A program made the position numbers and the translations under genes. A DNA stretch of 63,545 nt from JAEHDI01 sp035455185 (GTDB taxonomy: Bacteria > Acidobacteriota > Terriglobia > Bryobacterales > Bryobacteraceae): positions 1 through 63,545 of the forward strand of contig DATIFQ010000546.1 of NCBI GenBank assembly GCA_035455185.1, in the 5' to 3' direction. Under the pieces are notes generated by a model. That model was given only the letters and a program-made list of their open reading frames with translations, did not search any database and was not told the DNA's origin. Of the stretch, positions 36,014 to 45,200 are shown piece after piece. The first letter of the stretch is position 1. Every line of letters begins with the position of its first letter.

Positions 36014-36808
36014 ATGGCGATGGTGTTGGCCCTGTTCTTCTGGCTGTTGGCGGTTGTCACAGCCGGAATCTTCATAGGCCGGGTATGGTGGCTCCCCGAG
36101 CTCGTCTCCGAGCATGGGGCCGCCGTCGACCGGCAACTGGCACTGACTCTCCTCATCGCCGGGATCGTCTTCTTCGCCGCTCAGGTCGGATTGGGATGGT
36201 TCATCTGGCGCTACCGGGCGCGCGGCACGGGCCGGGCCTCGTACTGGCACGAGAGCCCGAAGCTCGAGCTCACCTGGACGTTGATTACCGCGGTCGTATT
36301 TATCGGCCTCGCCATTCAGGGCAACCGCGTCTGGGCTAAGTATTTCCTCGACGACGCTCCGCCGGACGCGCTGACGATCGAAGTGACCGCCCAGCAGTTC
36401 GCCTGGAACATTCGCTATCCCGGTCCGGACGGCAAGTTCGGACGCACCGACCCGAAGCTGATGAATGACGCTCTGGCCAACTACATCGGGCTTGACCCTA
36501 ACGACGCGGCCGGCCGCGACGACATCCTTACGCAGAACCTCATGGCTGTGCCGGTGGGCCGGCCCGTGCGAGTCATCGTTCGCTCCAAGGACGTGACGCA
36601 CAGCTTCTTTGTGCCGCAACTGCGTGTGAAGCAGGACGCGGTGCCGGGGATGGCCATAGGGATTCACTTTACTGCCACAAAGGTCGGCGAATACGAGATT
36701 GCCTGCGCCGAACTCTGCGGCATGCAGCACTACAAGATGAGGGGCCGGCTCCTGGTCATGGATTCGGCGAATTTCGAGAAGTGGCTGAAGCAGCGAGCGG
36801 GCGCATAG
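36014..36808 (+). CDS. coxB: Cytochrome c oxidase subunit II
   Basis: A 264-residue subunit with two transmembrane helices (about 2-22 and 41-62) and a periplasmic CuA domain. CuA ligands are His196 (VTHSFFVPQL) and Cys231, Cys235, His239 and Met242 in CAELCGMQHYKM. There is no fused cytochrome c domain, so this is an aa3-type rather than a caa3-type subunit II; an external cytochrome must deliver electrons, probably the multiheme protein encoded upstream. The ATG has AGGAGG at good spacing. The subunit I gene follows after 12 nt. Confidence 0.95.
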   Translation: MAMVLALFFWLLAVVTAGIFIGRVWWLPELVSEHGAAVDRQLALTLLIAGIVFFAAQVGLGWFIWRYRARGTGRASYWHESPKLELTWTLITAVVFIGLAIQGNRVWAKYFLDDAPPDALTIEVTAQQFAWNIRYPGPDGKFGRTDPKLMNDALANYIGLDPNDAAGRDDILTQNLMAVPVGRPVRVIVRSKDVTHSFFVPQLRVKQDAVPGMAIGIHFTATKVGEYEIACAELCGMQHYKMRGRLLVMDSANFEKWLKQRAGA

Positions 36809-36820
36809 GAGCAAAGCGCG

Positions 36821-38584
36821 ATGGCGGACCATGAACACCGGCATGAGGCACCCAAGGGCTTCGTCCGGAAGTACATTTTCAGTACCGATCACAAGGTGAT
36901 CGGCATCCAGTACCTGATGCTGGCACTGTTTTCCGTCTGGGTCGGCATGATCCTGTCGGTCTTCATGCGCCTCCGCCTCGCCTGGCCGGAGGAGAAATGG
37001 CCGCTCCTCCAGCGCGTGTTCCAGGAGGGCTTCGCCGGAGGTCCCATGACTCCGGAGTTCTACCTCTCAATGCTCACCATGCACGGCACCATCATGGTGT
37101 TCTTCGTGCTTACGACAGCGCCGCTGTCGGGCTTCGGCAATTACTTTTTGCCAATCCAGATCGGCGCGCGGGACATGGCCTTTCCAGTGCTGAACATGCT
37201 CTCGTTCTGGGTCACGTTCGTGGCGCTGGTTGTCATGATGTTGGCGTTGTTCGCAACCGGCGGCGCCCCGATTTCCGGCTGGACGGCTTACGCTCCGCTG
37301 AGCGCGTTGGGCGAGGTGGCCGGCCCCGGCCTCGGCCTTGGACAAACGCTCTGGGTCATAAGCATCGCCATCTTCTGCGGAGCGTCTCTGCTGACAGCGC
37401 TGAACTTCCTTACAACCACCCTGAACCTTCGGGCGCGCGGCATGTCGCTGATGCGGATGCCCCTGACAGTCTGGGCGTGGTTTACGACGGCGATTCTGGC
37501 TCTGCTTGCCTTCCCGGTCCTGCTGTCAGCCGGCATCCTGCTCCTCATGGACCGCCTCGGCGGAACAAGTTTCTTCATTCCCGGAGGCCTCGTCGTCAGC
37601 GACCAGATGATTGCGCACCAGGGTGGGTCTCCGCTGCTCTGGCAGCATCTGTTCTGGTTCTTCGGCCACCCCGAGGTGTACATCGCGATCCTTCCCGGCA
37701 TGGGAGTCACGTCGCACATCCTCTCGACGTTTTCCCGGAAACCCGTGTTCGCTTACAAGGCGATGGTTGCGGCGATCTTTGCCATCGGCTTTATCAGCTA
37801 CCTCGTCTGGGGGCACCACATGTTCATGAGCGGGATGAGCCCCTACTCCAGCATGGTGTTTTCCATCACCACTCTGGCTGTGGGAGTGCCGTCGGCGATA
37901 AAGACGTTCAACTGGCTGGCGACCTTGTGGGGCGGACGGATCCGCTTCACAACGCCGATGCTGTTTGCTCTCGGCTTCGTCTCGCTATTCGTGTCGGGAG
38001 GAGTTACGGGCATGTTACTGGCCCAGCCCGCCGTGGACACTTTCCTGCACGATACTTACTTCGTAGTCGCCCACTTTCACATCATCATGGGCGTCGCGGC
38101 GATCTTCGGCATCTTTGCCGGGATGTACTACTGGTTCCCGAAGATGTTCGGCCGGATGATGAGCGAGGGAATGGGTAAAGTCCACTTCTGGCTCACGATT
38201 GTTGGTGTCTACGCGATCTTCATGCCGATGCACTTCCTCGGTGTGGAAGGCGCCCCGCGTCGTTACGCCCAGTTGACCGAGTTTCAGTACTTGCGGCATC
38301 TTCAGCCGCTGCACCTCTTCATTACAGTGGCTGCTTTTGCGACCGTGGCCGCGCAACTGATCTTCCTCTTCAACTTTTTCTGGAGCATGAAAAAGGGCAG
38401 GACCGCCTCGGAGAATCCATGGGAATCGACGTCGCTCGAGTGGACCGTACCCTCGCCGCCGCCGCATGACAACTTCGGCGATGTCGAACCGGTCGTTCAC
38501 CACGGGCCGTACGAGTACAGCGTTCCAGGGGCAGCGAAGGACTACGTCCTGCAGACCGCCCCGGCAGAGGAGGTCACCCGCTAA
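36821..38584 (+). CDS. coxA: Cytochrome c oxidase subunit I
   Basis: A 587-residue heme-copper oxidase core with about twelve transmembrane helices. Ligands visible: His88 for the low-spin heme, HPEVY at 283 (CuB His with the cross-linked Tyr), His332-His333 (WGHHMF) for CuB, and His418/His420 (AHFHI) for heme a3 and the low-spin heme. The His-Tyr pair and the following GM-V-SHI pattern fit the type A family. The C-terminal 60 residues form a polar tail with a proline-rich PSPPPHDNFGD segment. It reduces oxygen to water and pumps protons. Subunit III follows 11 nt later. Confidence 0.96.
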   Translation: MADHEHRHEAPKGFVRKYIFSTDHKVIGIQYLMLALFSVWVGMILSVFMRLRLAWPEEKWPLLQRVFQEGFAGGPMTPEFYLSMLTMHGTIMVFFVLTTAPLSGFGNYFLPIQIGARDMAFPVLNMLSFWVTFVALVVMMLALFATGGAPISGWTAYAPLSALGEVAGPGLGLGQTLWVISIAIFCGASLLTALNFLTTTLNLRARGMSLMRMPLTVWAWFTTAILALLAFPVLLSAGILLLMDRLGGTSFFIPGGLVVSDQMIAHQGGSPLLWQHLFWFFGHPEVYIAILPGMGVTSHILSTFSRKPVFAYKAMVAAIFAIGFISYLVWGHHMFMSGMSPYSSMVFSITTLAVGVPSAIKTFNWLATLWGGRIRFTTPMLFALGFVSLFVSGGVTGMLLAQPAVDTFLHDTYFVVAHFHIIMGVAAIFGIFAGMYYWFPKMFGRMMSEGMGKVHFWLTIVGVYAIFMPMHFLGVEGAPRRYAQLTEFQYLRHLQPLHLFITVAAFATVAAQLIFLFNFFWSMKKGRTASENPWESTSLEWTVPSPPPHDNFGDVEPVVHHGPYEYSVPGAAKDYVLQTAPAEEVTR

Positions 38585-38594
38585 ACGGCTGGAT

Positions 38595-39275
38595 ATGGCT
38601 ACCGCAAGCAAAGCGACGAAACGGGCCGGAGGGTGGAGCGGTCTGGGCGAAGGCTTCGGCTGGAACGGCGATGGCAGCGGGCGTGAGCGTCCCATGGGAA
38701 CTCCTCCCCCAGATGTGCACCGCCTGGGCATGTGGTTTGCCCTGTGCGCCATCACCATGATGTTCATCGGACTCACCAGCGCGTATGTCGTCCGCCAGGG
38801 AATTGACCCGGAGTGGCGTCCGATCCACATGCCGGCGTTGTTGTGGCTGAACACTGCCGTGTTAGCCATCAGCAGCTTCACGATAGAATTGGCCCGCGCC
38901 GCCCAGGGGGTGGGCGTTGACGGGCGCCGGGTGTGGCTTCGGACGATCCCCGTCGGTGGGTTCACGAGTTGGGTCGCGGCAACGCTGGTCCTCGGTCTTG
39001 CGTTTCTGGGAGGGCAGGCGGTGGCATGGAGGCAGGTCGCGGGGCAGGGCATCTACCTGGCTACTTATCCGCACAGTTCGTTTTTCTACCTGCTGACCGG
39101 TTTGCATGGGCTGCACGTCGCTGGGGGCGTCGCCGCGCTGGCATGGCTCTTTGCCCGCGGGGCGAACTTCTCTCCTCTGCGCCGCCGCCGCTGGACTGAA
39201 GCGACCGCTCTGTACTGGCATTTTGTGGCTGGCTTGTGGATCTACCTGCTGGCCTTGCTTTTCGTCCGGAGATGA
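38595..39275 (+). CDS. coxC: Cytochrome c oxidase subunit III (first copy)
   Basis: A 226-residue membrane protein with about five transmembrane helices. It has RLGMWFALCAITMMFIGLTSAYVV, the HSSFFYLLTGLHGLHVAGGV block and the C-terminal TALYWHFVAGLWIYLLALLF typical of subunit III. A 45-residue Gly/Arg-rich N-terminus is unusual. It begins 10 nt after the subunit I stop; an upstream in-frame extension inside subunit I was rejected as it lies antisense to no start signal and inside the neighbour. A second subunit III-like gene follows, so the complex may hold both. Confidence 0.9.
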   Translation: MATASKATKRAGGWSGLGEGFGWNGDGSGRERPMGTPPPDVHRLGMWFALCAITMMFIGLTSAYVVRQGIDPEWRPIHMPALLWLNTAVLAISSFTIELARAAQGVGVDGRRVWLRTIPVGGFTSWVAATLVLGLAFLGGQAVAWRQVAGQGIYLATYPHSSFFYLLTGLHGLHVAGGVAALAWLFARGANFSPLRRRRWTEATALYWHFVAGLWIYLLALLFVRR

Positions 39276-39305
39276 TGCCGGCATGTCGTGAGGAGGTGAT
39301 GTGGG

Positions 39306-39938
39306 ATGACTGAACGAGCTGTTCGAGCACAAAGTGCAACCATCTGGGACGGCGGCGTCCATCCGTTCGCTGTGAGTCATAAGAAGCTCGGCATGTGGCT
39401 GTTCATCGCCTCGGACTCGCTGACTTTTTCCGCCCTGCTCGTTGCATACAGCTACGTGCGGCTAGCCACCGAGCATTGGCCCACGCCGTTCCATCTGTGG
39501 CCTTCCATCTCAATGGCGACGATCATGACCTTCTGTCTGCTGTCCTCGAGCGTCACGATGGTGATGGGCGTTGCCGCCTCGAAACGAGGGGAGAAGGCGC
39601 GGGCGATTCGTTACCTTCTTCTGACGATGCTTGGTGGTACGGCCTTCGTTGTCCTGCACCTTAATGAATGGCTGGGCCTCATCCGGGAGGGTGTCAGGTT
39701 GTGGAGCAACCCGTGGAACGTGCCGCTATTCGGCGCGACGTTTTTCACGCTCACCGGGCTGCACATGGTGCACGTCGCCACCGGCTTGATTTATCTTGGC
39801 GTGATCGCCGCCGGTGTCTCCAAAGGCCGCTTCGGCCACGAAGAGGTGGAAGTCAGCGGGCTCTACTGGCACTTCGTCGATCTGGTCTGGATGTTCATTT
39901 TTCCTTTGGTCTATTTGCTGTCGGTGAGCGCAGCATGA
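39306..39938 (+). CDS. Cytochrome c oxidase subunit III-like protein (second copy)
   Basis: A 210-residue membrane protein of the heme-copper oxidase subunit III family with five to six transmembrane helices. Family blocks are HKKLGMWLFIASDSLTFSALL, FFTLTGLHMVHVATGLIYLG and SGLYWHFVDLVWMFIFPLVYL. It is about as long as CyoC/CoxC of other bacteria. The ATG follows GAGGAGGTGATG. Since the preceding gene also encodes a subunit III, the two may form a heterodimeric equivalent of the seven-helix protein, or one may be specialised; this is inference. Confidence 0.9.
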   Translation: MTERAVRAQSATIWDGGVHPFAVSHKKLGMWLFIASDSLTFSALLVAYSYVRLATEHWPTPFHLWPSISMATIMTFCLLSSSVTMVMGVAASKRGEKARAIRYLLLTMLGGTAFVVLHLNEWLGLIREGVRLWSNPWNVPLFGATFFTLTGLHMVHVATGLIYLGVIAAGVSKGRFGHEEVEVSGLYWHFVDLVWMFIFPLVYLLSVSAA

Positions 39939-39960
39939 GTGCTGCGTTTTTGGGGGACGT

Positions 39961-40278
39961 ATGAGCATCGGAATCGAAGAGACGCACGCTCCGCACGGTG
40001 CGAGCCTCTATTACTGGGTCTGGATCTACCTTCTGGCGATAACGGCGCTGGAGGTCTTCCTGGCTTACGAGCACCTGTTCTCGACCCAGGTCATGTTGGC
40101 CGTCCTCATGCTTCTGTCCGTCGTCAAGGCGGGCTTGATCATGGCGTACTTCATGCATCTGCGCTTCGAGAAAGCCGTTTTCGTCTTATGTCTCGTTCCG
40201 GCTGTCGTCGTTGTCATCTCGTTGCTGGCCGCCTTCTTCCCGGACAGCTACCGGCTGCTGGAGCTTAGGGTGCGATGA
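39961..40278 (+). CDS. Cytochrome c oxidase subunit IV (small, CyoD/CtaF-like)
   Basis: A 105-residue membrane protein with three hydrophobic segments (about 17-37, 43-63 and 77-97), including VLMLLSVVKAGLIMAYFMHLRFE, the hallmark of the prokaryotic subunit IV family (PF03626-type). It helps assemble the oxidase. GGGGGA precedes the ATG. The stop overlaps the next start codon by four bases. Confidence 0.88.
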   Translation: MSIGIEETHAPHGASLYYWVWIYLLAITALEVFLAYEHLFSTQVMLAVLMLLSVVKAGLIMAYFMHLRFEKAVFVLCLVPAVVVVISLLAAFFPDSYRLLELRVR

Positions 40279-40559
40279 TGACCCGGCGCCTGTGGCAGTC
40301 GATCGTCCAAACGCTGGTACGAGTCATTGTGCTCGTGGTTGCGCAGTCGTCTCTGTTCGGCCAGTGCTCCATGTGCAGGGCGGCCGCCGCGGCGCAGGGA
40401 CCGGAAGCCGCGAAAGCTCTGAATGAGGCCATCCTGATTCTGCTGCTTCCCGCGGTCGCTCTGTTCTGCGGCGCCTTCATCCTGGCGATGCGGGGAAACC
40501 GTTCGTCGGACCCGGACGAGTCCCGGCGGGAAGGAGCGCCGGGATCGTGGCCTCAATGA
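40275..40559 (+). CDS. Small membrane protein of the oxidase operon, CxxC-containing
   Basis: A 94-residue protein with an N-terminal signal-like helix ending at GQCSMC (CxxC near residue 31) and a second transmembrane helix (about 50-68), then a polar tail. I do not recognise a family. Its start overlaps the subunit IV stop (ATGATGA), and its own stop overlaps the next start (ATGA), so it is embedded in the oxidase translation unit. A redox or metal-handling role for the CxxC is possible but unsupported. Confidence 0.72.
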   Translation: MMTRRLWQSIVQTLVRVIVLVVAQSSLFGQCSMCRAAAAAQGPEAAKALNEAILILLLPAVALFCGAFILAMRGNRSSDPDESRREGAPGSWPQ

Positions 40560-40867
40560 CCCTTACTATGTGGCAGCAGGCCATCATCTACTTGCTCTGC
40601 CTGATCGTCGCTGTCGGCTCGATCGGGACCGCCCTTTGGGCGCTTCTCACTGGCCAGGTTGGGACCGAGGGCATGGATGGTCTCTTTCTGATCGCGGTCT
40701 CCCTCTTATTTGCGTTTACCTTCTCGCTCACCCCGATCCAGGCTTTGCGCCGGGGCTTCCTGCGGGACTTGCTTGCAAGCAGGAAAGCGGCTGCCAAGCC
40801 ACGGGAGGAACGGGACGCGGGCGCCCTGCCCGCTGACGAAGCTCACGAAAGGACCCCATCGCCTTGA
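40556..40867 (+). CDS. Small two-helix membrane protein of the oxidase operon
   Basis: A 103-residue protein with two transmembrane helices (about 5-30 and 43-62) and a basic/acidic C-terminal tail of 35 residues (RDLLASRKAAAKPREERD). No family recognised. ATG 40556 forms an ATGA overlap with the preceding stop; an in-frame GTG at 40547 would add three residues. The stop overlaps the TTG start of the next gene. Conserved placement at the end of the oxidase operon suggests an accessory or assembly protein. Confidence 0.7.
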   Translation: MTLTMWQQAIIYLLCLIVAVGSIGTALWALLTGQVGTEGMDGLFLIAVSLLFAFTFSLTPIQALRRGFLRDLLASRKAAAKPREERDAGALPADEAHERTPSP

Positions 40868-41694
40868 CTTCGGAGCGGCGGCGGTGGCTCGTGCTCGCGG
40901 CGCTGGCCGTGCTCGCCGTAATCGTACCGTTCACCGTGTGGCGCGAGACGTGGTTCGGCCGGCCACTCTCGGACGACGAGATCGGACGATATCTCAACTC
41001 CACGGATCGCGCACGCAAGGTTCAGCACGCTCTGTCCCAGGTCTCCGAACGCATCGTCCGAGGCGACCGGGGCGCCGAGCGGTGGTACCCCCAGGTCGTC
41101 TCGCTGGCCGGCCATCCGCTCGCCCCTGTCCGCGCCACCGCCGCCTGGGTCATGGGCCAGGATAACCGGTCGGACGCCTTCCACCGGGCGCTGCTGGAGC
41201 GTCTTCGGGATTCGGACCTGATGGTCCGCCGAAACGCCGCGCTGTCACTCGTGCGGTTCGGCGATGGGAGCGGAAAGGCGGAGATCCTTGCCATGCTCCA
41301 TCCGTTCACGGTCCGCGCTCCGAAAGCCGGGAAGGTCTCCGTCGGTCTGGAGAGCGGCCGGGAGATCAGCCAGGGAGCCTTACTGGCGCGCATCGGCAAG
41401 GAAAGCGCCAGCCCGGTCGAGGTCCGCGCTCCGTTTTCGGGCCGCCTCGGGGTCGTACTGATTCCGGACGGAACGCCTGTAGCGGAAGGTGAGCCTCTCA
41501 TGATCATCAACCCGGCGTCGGAATACGTCTGGGAAGCGCTGCGGGCGCTATATCTTGTGGGACAGCCGGAGGACCTTCCTGACGTGGAGCGCTGCACTCG
41601 GGTCATCGCGGAGATGCCTGAGTCCGTGCGCCGTCAGGCCGAATACACTGCCCGCGCTATACGTACGCGCTCGGAACGGAGTTCCATTCGCTGA
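40864..41694 (+). CDS. Membrane-anchored HEAT-repeat plus barrel-sandwich-hybrid protein
   Basis: A 276-residue protein with an N-terminal transmembrane helix (about 8-25). Residues 55-140 are helical with HEAT-like repeats (HPLAPVRATAAWVMGQ, DSDLMVRRNAALSLVRFG). Residues 145-220 form two half-motifs of a lipoyl/HlyD-type barrel-sandwich hybrid (VRAPKAGKV then VRAPFSGRLGVVLIPDGTPV and GEPLMIIN). There is no lysine in an MKM or DKA context, so it is probably not lipoylated. A helical tail follows. The TTG start overlaps the previous stop (TTGA). It closes the respiratory operon; a scaffold or assembly role is inferred. Confidence 0.75.
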   Translation: MTSERRRWLVLAALAVLAVIVPFTVWRETWFGRPLSDDEIGRYLNSTDRARKVQHALSQVSERIVRGDRGAERWYPQVVSLAGHPLAPVRATAAWVMGQDNRSDAFHRALLERLRDSDLMVRRNAALSLVRFGDGSGKAEILAMLHPFTVRAPKAGKVSVGLESGREISQGALLARIGKESASPVEVRAPFSGRLGVVLIPDGTPVAEGEPLMIINPASEYVWEALRALYLVGQPEDLPDVERCTRVIAEMPESVRRQAEYTARAIRTRSERSSIR

Positions 41695-42067
41695 CGGGCC
41701 GGTCCGGGACCGACGGCAGTTCGATGCCGTGCCCGCCTTCCCATTCCTCGACTGCTACCATGTCGATGGCGTCCCACGGACAGCCATCCAGGAAAGTTCC
41801 GTCCGGGCCCTTGCTGGTGCACTTGGCACAGCCGATGCAGGTGGCCTTATCCACTTCGATCCGGCCGAAGGGTTCATGGTCCGGGTCCGGTACCCAGAAC
41901 ATACACGCTTCCACGGGACAGTACGCTACACAGACGGGCGCCCCCGCGCAACCCGTGCAGTTATCGTTGATTACGGCTAACTGCTTGGGTTTCTTCTTTC
42001 GCAGGTCCGTTCGCCCATGCGACATCGGCTCGAGTTTTCCAATGACTATCGCCAGTTCAGGTCCCAT
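41657..42067 (-). CDS. Ferredoxin-like protein with two 4Fe-4S sites
   Basis: A 136-residue protein. Site one is CTGCAGAPVCVAYCP (Cys37, 40, 46, 50) and site two is CIGCAKC (Cys77, 80, 83) with a distant CP at 96, so both loops are expanded relative to a bacterial ferredoxin. An extra Cys55 is present. The tail (about 105-136) is acidic and Trp-containing. It is likely an electron carrier; the partner is unknown. The gene converges on the respiratory operon and the 3' ends overlap by 38 nt. GGGGA precedes the ATG; an internal ATG 14 codons later is an alternative. Confidence 0.85.
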   Translation of the reverse strand: MGPELAIVIGKLEPMSHGRTDLRKKKPKQLAVINDNCTGCAGAPVCVAYCPVEACMFWVPDPDHEPFGRIEVDKATCIGCAKCTSKGPDGTFLDGCPWDAIDMVAVEEWEGGHGIELPSVPDRPVSEWNSVPSAYV

Positions 42068-42154
42068 TGCGTAGTCCCCAGGGAGTGCCTACCTCAATTC
42101 TAATGCAGGACGCGCTCCGGCTTCCAGCGGAATCCTCAACACTAGATTTTTTCA

Positions 42155-42181
42155 TTGACTGTCATTAAGGGTTCGTAGTAT
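42155..42181 (+). promoter_or_regulatory. Candidate promoter for the TonB-dependent receptor
   Basis: TTGACT at 42155-42160 and TAGTAT at 42176-42181 lie 15 bases apart, short of the usual 17. The region between them and the receptor start is AT-rich with a T run and GGAGG before the ATG at 42229. Confidence 0.4.
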
Positions 42182-42228
42182 TCTTCTCACAACTTCAGGT
42201 CTGCATATCGGTTTTTTGGAGGTATTGG

Positions 42229-45200
42229 ATGTACAAGGGCATTGCACACGTTCTCTTGGGGATGGCGATCGTGCTATCTTTCGCCACTCTAGTCATCGGT
42301 CAGGAAACCACCGGAGCAATCCTCGGCGTCGTGCGGGACAACACGGACGCAGTCGTCCCGGCAGCGAAGGTCACCGCTATCAGCGAGGATACCGGTGCGC
42401 AGTTCGCCACGGAAACCGACGCGACCGGCAGCTATCAGTTCCCGCTGCTGCGCGCTGGCCGCTATCGCATCTCCGTCGAGCACCCCGGATTCCAGCGAAT
42501 GCAACGCGACGGGGTGATTGTGAACACAACCGAGCGCGTCCGCGTGGACATCACGCTGAAGGTGGGCGTGGTTACAGAGACGGTCACGGTGACCGGCGAG
42601 GTCCCGCTTCTGCAAAGCGCCCAGGTGACGATGGGACACGTCGTCGAACAGCGGACGATTACGTCGATTCCGCTCGCCACCCGAAACTTCACGCAAATCC
42701 TCGGCACCTCAGCGGGCGTGATCGGAGCCATCTACAACGCCGACCAACCCGGAACCGGCAGCGACAGCGTCAGCGTGAACGGCATGCGCCGTGGCAGCAA
42801 TAACCTGCTTGTCGACGGCGCGCAAACGACCAATCCGCTGAACATGGCGCCCGACGGCGACGGCACGCCGAGCATCGAGTTCTTGAGCGAGTTCAAGGTA
42901 CTGACCAGCCTGTATAGTGCCGAGTACGGGCGCAACGCCGGTTCTGTCATCAACGTGACGACGCGCAGTGGCACCAACGAGTTCCACGGCTCAGTCTACG
43001 AGTTTTTCCGCAACACCAAGCTGAACGCCCGGCCGTTCTTCAACCCGACGCGCGGGCAGAACAACCAGAACCAGTTCGGCGGGCACGCCGGGGGCAAGAT
43101 CATCCGCGACCGGACGTTCTTCTTCGCCGGCTGGGAAAGCTCCCGCCAGGTGAACGCGAACTCCGGGTCAGCGACGCTCCGTACCATCGTCCCCACGGCG
43201 GCCCAGCGCGCCGGGAACTTCGGCTCCAAGACGATTACAGATCCGACTACTGGCATACCGTTCCAGAACAACACGATTCCCGCTGACCGCCTCAACCCGA
43301 TTTCGCTCAAGCTTCAGGAGAAGTACATCCCAACGCCGAATTTTTCCTCCGGCGCGACGAACTTCTTCGCGGCGCGTGGGCTTCCGACCGACCTGAACCA
43401 GTACACGGTGCGCATCGACCACCGTTTCAGCGAGAAGGATACGATCTTCGGGCGCTGGTTCGATAGCCGTCAGAAGGACTTTTCGCCGTTTACGTGGGGC
43501 TTCCCCGGGTTCGGCAACTACGCAAACCGCAAGAAGTACTCGTTGAACGTCAGTGAGACGCACCTGTTTTCTCCGACGCTGATCATGGAAACCCGGTTCG
43601 CCTACGATCAGACCGATCAGTACACGGTGCCGGAAAACCTCGACTCCTTCGATAGCGTCGGCTTAAAACCTCTCTCGGTGACGCGCACGGATTACGGACT
43701 GCCGCAGTTCAACATCAACGACTACCAGACATTCGGCAACTATCAGAATTGGTCCGACTACATCAAGCGGTTCACCGGCAGCGCCAGTTTTACCTGGCTT
43801 CGCTCCTCGCACAGTGTCAAGTTCGGGTACGAAAGCGTCAACGCTCTGTATAACCCGAAGAACACGCTGGACAGCCGCGGCCGCTTCTTCTACACCGGCG
43901 AGGCCACTGGCGACTCATACGCCGACTTCCTGCTGAGCATCACTCGTTCGAAGAGCTTCGGCGCCGGCGCCGGCGAGTTGAAGATGCGGGACTCGGTGAG
44001 CAGCGTCTATATCAGCGATGAGTGGAAGGTCAACCAGGACCTCACCCTCACTCTCGGTTTGCGGCACGAGGCTCACTTCCACCCAGCCGCCTACAACCTC
44101 GGCATGACGAACTGGTATCCGGATCGGTACAAGGGCGTCGGCTCGCTCGAGGCGTCCGGGGTCGTCCAGGGCGGCGTTGGCGGTATTCCTCAAAGCACGA
44201 TCAACGGCGACTGGAACAACTTCATGCCACGCGTGGGCGCCGCCTGGCGGCTCACCGACAGTTGGGTGATTCGCGCGGGCGCCGGCCTCTATTTCGACCA
44301 GAGATCCGGCCAGATCGCCCAGCAGGCGTTCTCCAACCCGCCGACTTTCAAGTCAATCGCACCGGATTGCAGCGTCGCGGGCAGCGGCTGCACCTTGAAG
44401 GAACCCGACAACTTCACGTTCCTTGACCCGCAGTACGACCCGCAATTCATCCCGTTCCCGACCAAAGTGACCGATTCTCTGGCTTGGCGCGGCATCGAAC
44501 GCGATACCAGGACCGACAACGCTTGGCAGTGGAACTTCAACATCCAGCGTCAGCTTCCAAAGGGCTTCCTTGTTGAGGGTGCCTACGTCGGCACCAAGGG
44601 TACCCACCTGATGGCGCGGAGGAATGTCAACCCGCTCGTTCCCGCCGGGTTCGATCCGAATAACCCCAAGACCGGAACCCTGACCAGGAGGTACCCGGGT
44701 TTCGCCGACATCTTGATCACCGCCCAAAACGGCGACTCGATCTACCACTCGGCTCAGTTCACGGTGAAACGCCGCATCGCTACCGGAACGATGCAGATCG
44801 CCTACACGATCGCCAAGACCTTGAGCAACGGCGCGGAAGGAAACCGCTACTTCACCAGCATCTATGACACGCCGTGGTGGGACTTCAGCCGGGCCAGGGG
44901 GCCCGCCAATTACGACCGTCCGCAGCGCTTCACCGCGGTCTTCACGCAAGACTTGCCCAAGGTTGGCCAGAGCGCGGTTGCGAGGCACGTGTTGCACAAC
45001 TGGTCGTTCAACGGATTCCTGGTGGTGCAGTCCGGCACTCCGCTTACGGTGACTAACCGCGACAGCGGACGAAACCTCGGCGGATCCGCGCAGGAGACGG
45101 CCCGGGCACTCTTCTCAAACGTAGCGGCCGACCAGCCGCTCGTCAACTCCGGCTCGACGAAGGACAACCTGAAGAACTACATCAACAAGGCGGCGTGGAG

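Noticed and set aside
35309..36892. A 527-codon antisense open frame across ctaB and coxB
   Set aside because: It spans two well-supported genes and the start of a third; its product is His/Gln/Arg-rich without any domain.
41555..41980. Plus-strand frame across the ferredoxin gene
   Set aside because: The minus strand encodes two cysteine-rich Fe-S motifs; the plus-strand product has no domain and begins inside the HEAT gene.
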